Positions 27,347 to 34,631 of a stretch of 34,631 nucleotides of DNA are shown piece after piece. Under the pieces are notes generated by a model that did not search any database, was not told the DNA's origin, and was given only the letters and a program-made list of their open reading frames with translations. Made by a program: the position numbers and the translations under genes. The number at the start of each line of letters is the position of its first letter. The first letter of the stretch is position 1. The stretch is from Amphibacillus sp. MSJ-3 (GTDB lineage Bacteria; Bacillota; Bacilli; Bacillales; Amphibacillaceae), in contig NZ_JAHLQM010000027.1 of NCBI RefSeq assembly GCF_018919165.1, positions 1 to 34,631 on the forward strand, in the 5' to 3' direction.

Positions 27347-27508
27347 TTGGATCTATCAGACTTGTTAATTAAAATTGAACAATTACGACGTAGCATGATC
27401 GAGGTTGCTGTAGATAAAGGTTTTTCAAGCAACGAATCTATTGAGATTAGTAGGGAGCTAGATGATTTATTAAATAAATATGAAAAAATAAAAGAACTTA
27501 ATAATTAG
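27347..27508 (+). CDS. Spo0E-like aspartyl-phosphate phosphatase
   Basis: A 53-residue protein starting at TTG 27347, with GGGGG 8 bases upstream. It reads LIKIEQLRRSMIEVAVDKGF, then the Spo0E signature SRELDDLLNKYEKIK. Two helices of this kind form the helical hairpin by which Spo0E-family phosphatases bind and dephosphorylate Spo0A-P, so the protein may delay sporulation. The S-x-E-L-D core with the catalytic Asp is present. The gene is alone, closed by the terminator at 27510. Confidence 0.8.
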   Translation: MDLSDLLIKIEQLRRSMIEVAVDKGFSSNESIEISRELDDLLNKYEKIKELNN

Positions 27509-27509
27509 A

Positions 27510-27537
27510 GAGCACCGCATAACTTGCGATGCTCTTT
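27510..27537 (+). terminator. Terminator of the spo0E-like gene
   Basis: GAGCACCGCA pairs with TGCGATGCTC over ten positions with one C/A mismatch, 5-nt loop, then TTT. It starts 2 bases after the stop codon. Confidence 0.65.
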
Positions 27538-27575
27538 AATTATTACTCAAATGATTTAAACAATATACTCTTTTA

Positions 27576-27600
27576 TTCAGAAATAATCATTATTTCTGAA
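27576..27600. promoter_or_regulatory. Perfect 25-bp palindrome, possible operator
   Basis: TTCAGAAATAAT, a central C, and ATTATTTCTGAA. It ends 23 bp before a TATAAT -10 at 27624-27629 and 47 bp before the small membrane protein gene. No T run follows, so it is not a terminator. A dimeric repressor or activator site is the simplest reading. Confidence 0.5.
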
Positions 27601-27647
27601 GGATATCACTTCAATAAAATGGTTATAATGATGGAAAAGGAGGGAGA

Positions 27648-27965
27648 ATGATGTTTTTAAGAATCTATCAACAATTACTTATTTTAGGGTTCTCTGAAAA
27701 AACAATTTTCTTAGCTGGTTTTTCCATTGGTTTTTTTTGTGTGTTTCTAATTATCCGACCAATTATTTACTACCTAATTAGTAAAAGATGCTACACATTG
27801 CTATCATATCTATTCACTTTACTGCTTATTTTGCTGTTAATAAATGAATGGTTAACGGATCTTAGAGATTTAAACCTTAACTTATATTTATATTTTTTTA
27901 GCCTAGTGACAGGACTTTTATCTGTTCGTTTAATTTACAAAAAAATAGTCCGGAAACATGTTTAG
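27648..27965 (+). CDS. Small membrane protein of unknown function
   Basis: A 105-residue protein with three predicted membrane segments: about residues 18-42 (FLAGFSIGFFCVFLIIRPII), 50-68 (YTLLSYLFTLLLILLLINEW) and 78-96 (LYLYFFSLVTGLLSVRLIYK), with a basic tail KKIVRKHV. I do not recognise a family. AAGGAGGGAG lies 5-6 bases before the ATG at 27648, a strong ribosome site that supports real expression; a second ATG follows at once. A TATAAT is present upstream, next to the palindrome at 27576. Confidence 0.65.
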   Translation: MMFLRIYQQLLILGFSEKTIFLAGFSIGFFCVFLIIRPIIYYLISKRCYTLLSYLFTLLLILLLINEWLTDLRDLNLNLYLYFFSLVTGLLSVRLIYKKIVRKHV

Positions 27966-28015
27966 CCATTGTTAGGTCATTTAATAAATAGTCAACAAAT
28001 CAGACTAGCAGGATC

Positions 28016-28474
28016 TTATTTACGCCACTTATTATGGTAGTATGAATAATTCCATTTGCCTAATGAGGAAGGAGTGTAATAGGAAGTATTCGAATGCTCT
28101 TTTTGATATTTTTGAAAAGGGATATTTAAATATCGACAAATAATTTTTTTAGCTTGTGTTAAAGACATAACAGTTTTAGGGTTTCGATAATTTTGATCTA
28201 GTTCACCAAGATGTTTAACGTTTTTAAAATCCTGTTTACTAGGGGGGATATGGAAATAGTAGTCACCAACCTGAACAAGGACAGTAGAATGTTGTTTGCT
28301 AAACTTTGGTTGTTTTGAAAAGTGAAGGCCGATTTTCCTTGCTTGTTTATTAATTAGCAGTTTTTCAATTGCTTGTTTTTTCATTGCGTATAATTCATTC
28401 GGGTTTAATGCTGTTTTAGCATGACGATTAATAATAAAAATTGCTTTTGCAATTTCGCTGATCTCTTGATTCAC
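28016..28474 (-). CDS. ykyB: YkyB family protein
   Basis: A 152-residue soluble protein of unknown function conserved in Bacillaceae. Recognisable YkyB signatures are IFIINRHAKTALNPNELY near the N-terminus, KIGLHFSKQPKFSKQHSTVL, VGDYYFHIPPSKQDF and LNQNYRNPK-like HLGELDQNYRNPKTVMSLTQ. The variable tail is rich in Tyr, Asn and Ser. The start is GTG at 28474, with GGGGAGG 10 bases upstream. In B. subtilis ykyB lies close to ykuL, the relative of the gene at 28684, so local gene order is partly conserved, though here the two are divergent. Confidence 0.85.
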   Translation of the reverse strand: MNQEISEIAKAIFIINRHAKTALNPNELYAMKKQAIEKLLINKQARKIGLHFSKQPKFSKQHSTVLVQVGDYYFHIPPSKQDFKNVKHLGELDQNYRNPKTVMSLTQAKKIICRYLNIPFQKYQKEHSNTSYYTPSSLGKWNYSYYHNKWRK

Positions 28475-28616
28475 GAAAAGTTTACCTCCCCTTGAAGATC
28501 ATCTGTAAATATAAAACCATTCTAGCATGAAAAGTCTATGAAAACTACTCCTACTATGATTTTGTTAACGATGAGCTAAATTGAATCGGGATTTCATTTC
28601 TCTTCATTCTTATTTA

Positions 28617-28625
28617 TGGTAAAAT
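28617..28625 (+). promoter_or_regulatory. Extended -10 promoter of the DarB-like gene
   Basis: TG-G-TAAAAT, 58 bp before the start codon. The -35 position (TTTCTC) is poor, as usual with extended -10 promoters. Confidence 0.5.
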
Positions 28626-28683
28626 AATAGATGAGAATATAAGGTGAAAATCTTCCTCAATTGCTAATCAAGGGGAGTGGGAA

Positions 28684-29145
28684 ATGGAATTTATTAAAGA
28701 AGAACACACATTATTTAATTTGACGGCTGAGGATTTAATGATCTCATCCGAAAAAGTCGCCCATGTGCAAATGAATAATCCGTTAGAACATGCGTTATTA
28801 ATTTTGGTTAAATCCGGTTATTCGGCTGTACCAGTATTAGATTCAAAATATAGATTTAAAGGGATAATTGGCAAAGGTATGATTTTAAATGAAATTCTCG
28901 GGATTGAACGCTTTGAGACTGAGAATTTATCAACTACAATTGTTGAAGATGCGATGCGTACAGACATACCATGTTTAGAGAAATCGGCTGATTTCTTTAC
29001 ATGCTTAAAGGCATTGATTGACCATTCATTTGTTTGTATCGTCGATCAAGAACATTATTTTGATGGAATTGTTACAAGAAGAGCAGTGTTAAAACATATG
29101 AATCAATACTTTTATGTTAATAAAGATATTTTTAAGTTAAATTAA
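28684..29145 (+). CDS. darB: CBS-pair protein, c-di-AMP receptor DarB/CbpB-like
   Basis: A 153-residue cytoplasmic protein made of two CBS motifs: residues about 15-72 (LMISSEKVAHVQMNNPLEHA, KSGYSAVPVLDSKYRFKGII) and about 80-140 (VEDAMRTDIPCLEKSADFFT, HSFVCIVDQEHYFDGIVTRR). It matches B. subtilis YkuL in length and in the start FIKEEHTLFNLTAEDLMI. YkuL, now DarB, binds cyclic di-AMP and, when free, acts on the stringent-response enzyme Rel and on pyruvate carboxylase; the same role here is inferred. GGGGAG precedes the ATG by about 7 bases. It is monocistronic, with a terminator at 29264. Confidence 0.85.
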   Translation: MEFIKEEHTLFNLTAEDLMISSEKVAHVQMNNPLEHALLILVKSGYSAVPVLDSKYRFKGIIGKGMILNEILGIERFETENLSTTIVEDAMRTDIPCLEKSADFFTCLKALIDHSFVCIVDQEHYFDGIVTRRAVLKHMNQYFYVNKDIFKLN

Positions 29146-29649
29146 GATCAACCTCATCAGCTTTAATCGGGAGGTTTGCAAGTTGCTTTGATCGGATGAG
29201 TGATCCCAATCCTCTTTATTTGTAATAGCTGATTATTTAATAAAGTATCTAAATCATTATTTAAGACAGGAGTCTACGCATCCTGTCTTTTCATCTGAAA
29301 AAAATAAAGAATTATTGCGATCCATGTTACGCCACGTTAAAGGAAATTGATCAGTCGGTGGCATAGTGCAGACTTGGTTTGTCTACAAGTAAAGTACTCC
29401 TGTTAATTGATTTCCCCCATCCGCATGTCACAATCAAACATTCCAATTGATAAATTAGTTCAAGAGGTAACCATTTCAAATAAAAGATGAATTTTTTATA
29501 AATGGATAAAATAGTAAATGTATACTTCAGCCTTAAGGCGGATTTTGTGAGAATAACAATTAATCTAAGCTAAATGACTGGTAATTTATTTCGTAACTCG
29601 ATATATTAATAGTTGTGAAAAAGAGGTTTTTTAGGGAGGGGAGTTATAG
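29146..29649 (+). other. Gene-free stretch with the darB terminator
   Basis: About 500 bp. The terminator at 29264 closes darB. From 29292 to 29649 I see no credible frame. There are short inverted repeats (for instance around TTAAGGCGGATT at 29532), but no known riboswitch or T-box motif. A promoter for the ABC exporter should lie near the 3' end, where the sequence is AT-rich; I could not single one out. Confidence 0.5.
29264..29291 (+). terminator. Terminator of the DarB-like gene
   Basis: AGACAGGA pairs with TCCTGTCT, 9-nt loop, followed by TTTT. It lies about 120 bp after the stop codon. Confidence 0.7.
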
Positions 29650-31398
29650 ATGGAAACGTTTAAAAAGCTAAAGCATTTTTATTGGCCTTATAAAAGGTAT
29701 TTTATCACTTCGTTATTTCTCGTGTTAATTGTGACTATGATTACTGTTATTTATCCAATGGTTTTGCAAATTACAATTGATGAAGTTATCTTAGGAGAGA
29801 ACTACAGCCTAATCCCTTTATTATCGATTGGATTTATCCTTCTGATGATTATTAAAGGGATTGCTAATTTCGGTCAACAATACTTAGGTGATTTATTTGG
29901 TATTCATTCTGTTTACCATTTACGGGATAGTTTATATAAAAAGCTACAACGTTTATCATTTAGCTATTACGATAATGCACGTACAGGAGATATCATGTCA
30001 AGGTTAACAATGGATGTCGAGGGCTTCAAGTTTTTCCTTGCTTCTGGGTTAAAAGAACTGATTCGGGTGGTATTTTTAATTGTGACGAGTTTAATCGTTA
30101 TGTTCTACTATTCAGTTACACTTGCCTTACTTACAATGGCTGTTATGCCATTTCTTATTGTAGTCGTAAGAAAGTTTGACCAACAAGTTCACCCTGCATT
30201 TCGTCGTGTTCGAAAGTCTTTGGGGAATTTAAACACACGGATTCAGGAAAATGTAAGTGGCATGAATACAGTCAAATCACTATCAAAAGAAGATTTTGAA
30301 ATTGGTCGTTTTACGGTTGATAATGAACAATATCGAGAAGTCAATATTAAAACAGCCCATATTTGGGCAAGATTCTTCCCCTTTATGGAATTAATCGGAA
30401 ATATTGCGATGGTTTCATTATTAATCTTTGGTGGTTGGCTCGTGATTCGTGGTGATTTACAGTTAGGTGAATTAGTCGCCTTCTTTAGTTTAGTGAATTA
30501 TATTATTGGTCCATTGATGCAGTTGGGCTTTATTGTGAATCAATTTTCACAGGCCAAAGCCTCTGGGGAACGGTTGTTAGATATTTTAGAGGCGAAAGAG
30601 GATATTGTTGATCAAGATGACACTCTTGGAATTGATCATATTGACGGCCATGTTAAATTTGACCATGTGACTTTAAAATATACTGAAGACGATGATCCGG
30701 CGCTTAAAGATATTAGCTTTGATGTGCCAAATGGAAATGTTGTTGGTTTAATAGGTGCAACAGGGGCTGGTAAATCTAGTATTACCCAACTGATGAGTCG
30801 CTTTTATGAACCTAACGAGGGAGAAGTATATATTGACGGGAGATTAACGACAGATTATAATTTGAAATTTCTCCGTAAACAGATTGGTTTTGTCTTTCAA
30901 GAAGCCTTTCTATTTTCTACGACAATTAAAGAAAATATTGCTTTTGGTAACCCTAAGGCATCAATGGAGGAAATTGTTGCAGCGGCTAAAAGAGCGCAAG
31001 CACATGACTTCATTATGGAAATGCCAAACGGTTATGACACTATGTTAGGTGAAAGAGGTATGGGATTGTCTGGGGGGCAAAGACAACGCATATCAATCGC
31101 TCGTGCACTATTAATTGACCCAAGTATTCTTGTCCTAGATGATGCAACATCTGCGGTAGACATGGAAACTGAATTCAAAATTCAACGTGCTTTAAAAGAA
31201 GTTATGAAAGATAGGACAACATTTATTATTGCACATCGTATTTCATCATTAAAACATGCAGATGAAATCCTTGTCCTAGACGAAGGTGCTATCGTTGAGA
31301 GAGGAACACATGAACAATTATTGAAGAATGGTGGCCCATATCAACGTATTTATGATATTCAATATCAAGATAAAGAAGCGATCACGGGAACCGTTTAA
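29650..31398 (+). CDS. Heterodimeric ABC exporter subunit with degenerate ATPase site
   Basis: Half-transporter of 582 residues: six membrane helices (about 15-310) and an ATP-binding domain (about 335-570). Walker A is GATGAGKSS at 369, the signature LSGGQRQR at 473, and Walker B is ILVLDDATSAVD ending at D497. The next residue, normally the catalytic Glu, is Asp498, which marks the degenerate site of heterodimeric exporters such as BmrCD, LmrCD and TM287/288. The D-loop and switch His (IIAHRISSL) are present. A gap of 23 bp separates it from its partner. Substrate unknown; multidrug or lipid export are the usual roles. GGGAGGGGAG precedes the ATG. Confidence 0.92.
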   Translation: METFKKLKHFYWPYKRYFITSLFLVLIVTMITVIYPMVLQITIDEVILGENYSLIPLLSIGFILLMIIKGIANFGQQYLGDLFGIHSVYHLRDSLYKKLQRLSFSYYDNARTGDIMSRLTMDVEGFKFFLASGLKELIRVVFLIVTSLIVMFYYSVTLALLTMAVMPFLIVVVRKFDQQVHPAFRRVRKSLGNLNTRIQENVSGMNTVKSLSKEDFEIGRFTVDNEQYREVNIKTAHIWARFFPFMELIGNIAMVSLLIFGGWLVIRGDLQLGELVAFFSLVNYIIGPLMQLGFIVNQFSQAKASGERLLDILEAKEDIVDQDDTLGIDHIDGHVKFDHVTLKYTEDDDPALKDISFDVPNGNVVGLIGATGAGKSSITQLMSRFYEPNEGEVYIDGRLTTDYNLKFLRKQIGFVFQEAFLFSTTIKENIAFGNPKASMEEIVAAAKRAQAHDFIMEMPNGYDTMLGERGMGLSGGQRQRISIARALLIDPSILVLDDATSAVDMETEFKIQRALKEVMKDRTTFIIAHRISSLKHADEILVLDEGAIVERGTHEQLLKNGGPYQRIYDIQYQDKEAITGTV

Positions 31399-31421
31399 AG
31401 AAAGAGAAAGGAGTGAGTTAC

Positions 31422-33251
31422 TTGAGTCAACAAAAAGCAAATCAAGAAAAGAATGCCCATGTTAACAGGTTTTATTATCCACAAGATGATGCGATAGAAA
31501 AACCTTTTAATTGGAAGCAAATGTTACGGATTCTAAAATATCTAAAACCCTATTCAAAAACATTATTGCCAGCAGCTTTTACCGCTGTATTAGTAAATAT
31601 GATTGTCCGACTTATTGTTCCAATCATTATTGGACAATATGTGATTGACCGTGCTATTGCTAATCAAGATACTAGATTACTCGTTTATTTAATTATCCTG
31701 ATTATTGGACTCTATTTAGCTAACTATATTGCGAATCATTTTCGAATTAAAACGGTTAATGTTTTAGGACAAAGGACAATTTATGATTTAAGAAAAGAAC
31801 TTTTCACCCATGTTCAGTATTTATCGCATGATTTCTTTGATAAACGCTCAGCTGGTTCAATCCTTGTCCGTATTTTAAATGATGTTAATTCCTTGCAAGA
31901 GTTATTTACCAATGGGATCATTAACTTATTAATGGACATTTTTATGTTAATTGGGATTATTGCTATTTTACTATCACTAAGCCCACAACTTGCCTTATCA
32001 GTACTTGTTATTTTACCAATTATGTTCTATATTTCGACAAGATTGCGACGAAATATTAGAAGAGCTTGGCAAAACGTTCGATTACAAAGATCTAAATTAA
32101 ATTCCCACCTTAATGAGAGTCTTCAAGGTATTCGAATTACACAATCCTTTTCACAAGAAGTTGAAAATGCTGAGTATTTTCAGGGTGTGAATCAAGGTAA
32201 TTTTGAAGCGGAACAAGTCGCGATGAAAAAAAGTGCATATTTTGGGCCTTTTGTAGAAATGAGTAATGCGATTGGTACTGTTATTCTTATTGCTTATGGT
32301 TCTTCATTAATCATTAATGGAACAATTGGAATTGGTACTTTTGTATCGTTTGCCTTTTATTTGGGCATGTTCTGGGAACCAATATCCCGACTGGGACAAA
32401 TTTATAATCAATTACTTGTAGCGATGGCATCATCTGAACGTATTTTTGAATTTCTAGATGAACGTCCTTCCGTAAAAGAAAAGGAAAATGCCGAAATCCT
32501 AACCGATATGAAAGGTCAAATTACTTTCGATCAAGTAGAGTTTTCATACGAAGAAGATAGGGTTGCTCTACATGAAATTTCTATCGAGATCAAGGCGGGG
32601 CAAACTGTTGCTTTAGTAGGTCATACAGGATCTGGGAAATCAACAATCGCAAATTTGATTAGCCGATTTTATGATCCAACTAAGGGAGCCGTTCGTGTCG
32701 ATAATCATGACTTAAGAGATTTAAGTTTAGAAAGCTTGCGTCATAATATTAGTGTTGTTTTGCAGGATACATTTATTTTTTCAGGAACAATTATGGAAAA
32801 TATTCGCTTTGGTCGTCCAGAAGCAACTGATGAAGAAGTCATTGAATCAGCTAAAGTAGTGGGAGCCCATGAATTTATTACCAGACTTGCCAATGGCTAT
32901 GATACAGAGGTAGAGGAAAGAGGTAGCATCCTTTCCGCTGGTGAAAGACAATTGTTATCATTTGCGCGCGCGCTACTTGCAGATCCGAAAATTTTAATAT
33001 TAGATGAAGCGACTGCAAGTATTGATACTGAGACTGAAATGAGAATTCAAAAGGCACTTCGAAAATTGTTAAAAGGCCGAACAGCAATTATGATTGCACA
33101 TCGATTATCAACGATTCGAGAGGCAGATAATATTATTGTTTTAGAACATGGACGTTTAATTGAACAAGGTAATCACCAAGAATTAGTGGCTAAAAAAGGT
33201 GAGTATTATGATTTGGTTAAATCACAGTTTGAAATGTTAGAGGAATTATAA
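31422..33251 (+). CDS. Heterodimeric ABC exporter subunit with catalytic ATPase site
   Basis: Partner of the preceding protein, 609 residues, with a longer N-terminus (about 35 hydrophilic residues), six membrane helices (about 40-340) and an ATP-binding domain. Walker A is GHTGSGKST at 400, Walker B ILILDEATASID with catalytic Glu529, and the switch His is in MIAHRLSTI. The signature is LSAGERQ (504) instead of LSGGQ, which would face the degenerate Walker B of the other subunit, so one site is complete and one is impaired. TTG at 31422 is the start, because AAAGGAG would abut the GTG three codons earlier. A terminator follows at 33257. Confidence 0.92.
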   Translation: MSQQKANQEKNAHVNRFYYPQDDAIEKPFNWKQMLRILKYLKPYSKTLLPAAFTAVLVNMIVRLIVPIIIGQYVIDRAIANQDTRLLVYLIILIIGLYLANYIANHFRIKTVNVLGQRTIYDLRKELFTHVQYLSHDFFDKRSAGSILVRILNDVNSLQELFTNGIINLLMDIFMLIGIIAILLSLSPQLALSVLVILPIMFYISTRLRRNIRRAWQNVRLQRSKLNSHLNESLQGIRITQSFSQEVENAEYFQGVNQGNFEAEQVAMKKSAYFGPFVEMSNAIGTVILIAYGSSLIINGTIGIGTFVSFAFYLGMFWEPISRLGQIYNQLLVAMASSERIFEFLDERPSVKEKENAEILTDMKGQITFDQVEFSYEEDRVALHEISIEIKAGQTVALVGHTGSGKSTIANLISRFYDPTKGAVRVDNHDLRDLSLESLRHNISVVLQDTFIFSGTIMENIRFGRPEATDEEVIESAKVVGAHEFITRLANGYDTEVEERGSILSAGERQLLSFARALLADPKILILDEATASIDTETEMRIQKALRKLLKGRTAIMIAHRLSTIREADNIIVLEHGRLIEQGNHQELVAKKGEYYDLVKSQFEMLEEL

Positions 33252-33256
33252 AAATA

Positions 33257-33295
33257 AAGACGGTTAATTTGGTCAGCCATGTTAACCGTCTTTTG
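33257..33295 (+). terminator. Terminator of the ABC exporter operon
   Basis: A perfect 11-bp stem, AAGACGGTTAA with TTAACCGTCTT, 14-nt loop, followed by TTG and a T-rich stretch, immediately after the second ABC gene. Confidence 0.75.
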
Positions 33296-33342
33296 TATCT
33301 GTTGCTCATTCTTTAATTCGTTAAATCTGGAAATTTTTAATT

Positions 33343-33351
33343 TGCTATAAT
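33343..33351 (+). promoter_or_regulatory. Extended -10 promoter of the KtrC-like gene
   Basis: TG-C-TATAAT, a full extended -10 match, about 85 bp upstream of the start. No clear -35. Confidence 0.6.
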
Positions 33352-33434
33352 GTCAAATGTCATTGTAAAATGAATCGATATATTTTAAGATTGAAATCAG
33401 ACCAAGGGTATCTTAATTGTATAGGAGGAAGGGC

Positions 33435-34106
33435 ATGAAGAAAGAGTTCGCAGTTATTGGTTTAGGACGCTTTGGAGCAAGTGTTTGCCGTGAATTGAGT
33501 GCTGAAGGAATGGATGTGCTCGCAATTGATTTATTAGAAAGTAAAGTTAGTGAATTTAGAAATATTGCATCGCATGCTGTGATTGCAGATTCAACTGATG
33601 AAAAAGCATTAAAAGAATTAGGTATTCGAAATATAGACCATGTGATCGTTGCGATTGGTGAGGATATTCAAGCTAGTATTTTGACGACATTAATTTTAAA
33701 AGAATTTGGAATAAAAAAGGTGACAGTAAAAGCACAGAACAATTATCATGAAAAAGTATTGATTAAAATAGGGGCGGACCAGGTCATTCATCCTGAGCGC
33801 GATATGGGGAAGAAAATTGCGCATAGTATTATTTCAAATAACTTTCTTGATCAATTAGAGCTATCAGACGATCATAGTATTATTGAAATTAAGTCAAGTA
33901 AGAAAATGATTGGTCGAACCTTGGTTGATTTAGATATTCGAGCAAATTATGGTTGTAACGTTGTAGCCATTAAATCAAGTTCAGCTAAAGAAATGAATAT
34001 ATCCCCTTTAGCTACAGATATTATTGAAGCGGGGGATGTGCTTGTTATAATTGGTTCTGATCAAGATATTTCAAAGCTTGAAAAGGGACTAGTTATTGAT
34101 GATTAA
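33435..34106 (+). CDS. ktrC: Ktr potassium uptake regulatory subunit (RCK domains), KtrC-like
   Basis: Cytoplasmic gating ring of a Ktr K+ channel. The 223 residues hold an N-terminal Rossmann RCK_N domain (FAVIGLGRFGAS, with GxGxxG at 9-14, and the acidic AIDLL that binds ATP/ADP ribose) and a C-terminal RCK_C domain from about residue 135. KKEFAVIGLGRFG, IVAIGEDIQASILTT and the ADQVIHPERDMGKKIAHSII stretch are very close to B. subtilis KtrC and KtrA. RCK_C of this family binds c-di-AMP, which inhibits K+ uptake. ATG at 33435 is chosen since GGAGG is spaced for it rather than the upstream TTG at 33417. No membrane subunit (KtrB/KtrD) is in the window, as in B. subtilis, where ktrC stands alone. 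Confidence 0.9.
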   Translation: MKKEFAVIGLGRFGASVCRELSAEGMDVLAIDLLESKVSEFRNIASHAVIADSTDEKALKELGIRNIDHVIVAIGEDIQASILTTLILKEFGIKKVTVKAQNNYHEKVLIKIGADQVIHPERDMGKKIAHSIISNNFLDQLELSDDHSIIEIKSSKKMIGRTLVDLDIRANYGCNVVAIKSSSAKEMNISPLATDIIEAGDVLVIIGSDQDISKLEKGLVIDD

Positions 34107-34216
34107 GAAATAGATTGTTTAAGTATTAAAAAACATTTTTTTAGAAACGTGAAATAAAGGATCTACGTCAAATAACGTTGGTGAGGAATTTTAGCCAACA
34201 TATATTTAGTTGTTTA

Positions 34217-34261
34217 TCACGAATCAAAGTAGCCATTATCCTGCTTTGATTCGTGATTCTT
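34217..34261. terminator. Hairpin terminator overlapping the transposase stop
   Basis: A perfect 13-bp stem, TCACGAATCAAAG with CTTTGATTCGTGA, followed by TTCTTTTT on the plus strand. The transposase stop codon at 34236-34238 lies in its loop. It can close ktrC transcription from the left and may also limit transposase messages from the right. Confidence 0.7.
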
Positions 34262-34631
34262 TTTGGTTATGATTTAATGAATTTGTTTCTATTGCTTTGA
34301 ATTTGAAATGGATCAAAATGCGTTTTTTGTAATTATAAAAATTCCGATAGCCATACGCCACTTTATTTAGTACCTTAATTTTGTTGTTTATCCCTTCAAT
34401 TCGACCGTTATTATATGAATATGTAAAACTATTCTTGATATAGGGGAGATGCTTTCTTAATGTCTTTAAGCTTGTTCTCATGTGACTAGAGATAAGAGAA
34501 GAGCTCCGCTCTTTTAATACATTTTCTAATCCTTCAAAAAGCTTCATGTCAATCGCTTTTAATAAACGTTGATAAAGTTCATAATTGGCTTTTAACTCAG
34601 GATCATAGTTTAACATTTCTTCAACAATACT
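34236..34631 (-). CDS. ISL3-family transposase, C-terminal part (cut by window edge)
   Basis: The frame runs off the right edge, so only the last 131 residues are seen. NSFTYSYNNGRIEGINNKIK followed by VLNKVAYGYRNFYNYKKRIL is the characteristic C-terminus of ISL3-type DDE transposases (Glu of the DDE triad in the IEG). No stop or frameshift occurs in the visible part, so the gene may be intact. An ATG at 34616 is internal, since the upstream codons SIVEE continue the family pattern. Terminal repeats were not identified. Confidence 0.85.
   Translation of the reverse strand, partial: SIVEEMLNYDPELKANYELYQRLLKAIDMKLFEGLENVLKERSSSLISSHMRTSLKTLRKHLPYIKNSFTYSYNNGRIEGINNKIKVLNKVAYGYRNFYNYKKRILIHFKFKAIETNSLNHNQKESRIKAG

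Overview
The window comes from an AT-rich, spore-forming member of the Bacillaceae. The taxonomic signs are a spoVAC-spoVAD-spoVAEb operon with a YhcN/YlaJ-type lipoprotein, a Spo0E-like phosphatase, a YkyB homologue, a DarB (YkuL)-like CBS protein, a KtrC-like protein, a T-box leader before ilvB, strong GGAGG ribosome sites and B. subtilis-like sigma-A promoters. I cannot fix the genus. A facultatively anaerobic, sugar-fermenting relative such as Amphibacillus, Gracilibacillus or Paraliobacillus would fit, but that is only a guess.

Layout. 1-900: the 3' end of a group II intron, a structured palindromic repeat and a decayed IS1182-type transposase. 1179-2243: 6-phosphogluconolactonase. 2277-5763: a PTS sugar-uptake locus (EIIA, BglG/LicT-type antiterminator, EIICB), with an antiterminator target and terminator in the leader of the EIIA gene and a CcpA-type cre before EIICB. 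5941-6339: the C-terminal stump of a sortase-anchored surface protein. 6442-16477, minus strand: the complete branched-chain amino acid set ilvD, T-box leader, ilvBNC-leuABCD, ending in a bidirectional terminator. 17048-19537: a DUF6884-like protein and a PepF-type M3 oligoendopeptidase. 19603-21899, minus strand: the spore DPA-channel operon. 22094-23113: a second decayed copy of the IS1182-type element, carrying the same structured insertion. 23318-26960, minus strand: signal peptidase I, a zinc-ribbon membrane protein, a PDZ-less trypsin-like protease and a lipoprotein, which look like one envelope operon. 27347-28474: Spo0E-like protein, small membrane protein, YkyB. 28684-34106: DarB-like c-di-AMP receptor, a heterodimeric ABC exporter and a KtrC-like K+ channel gating subunit. 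34236 to the edge: the C-terminal part of an ISL3-type transposase.

How the genes work together. The PTS locus is read as phosphorylation-controlled antitermination (RAT plus terminator upstream of the operon that encodes the antiterminator) combined with CcpA control of the permease. The amino-acid block makes Ile/Val/Leu from pyruvate and 2-oxobutyrate; ilvD appears to have its own promoter and a CodY-like box, while ilvBNC-leuABCD starts at a T-box. DarB and KtrC both belong to c-di-AMP-responsive families. The spoVA genes give spores their DPA.

The parts least explained by known biology are the 23.3-27.0 kb envelope cluster, a family of dispersed repeats directly following stop codons (3842-3941, 23177-23322, part at 27003-27045), and the multi-hairpin element found inside both IS remnants. 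All homology calls were made by eye from the translated sequence; no database search was run.
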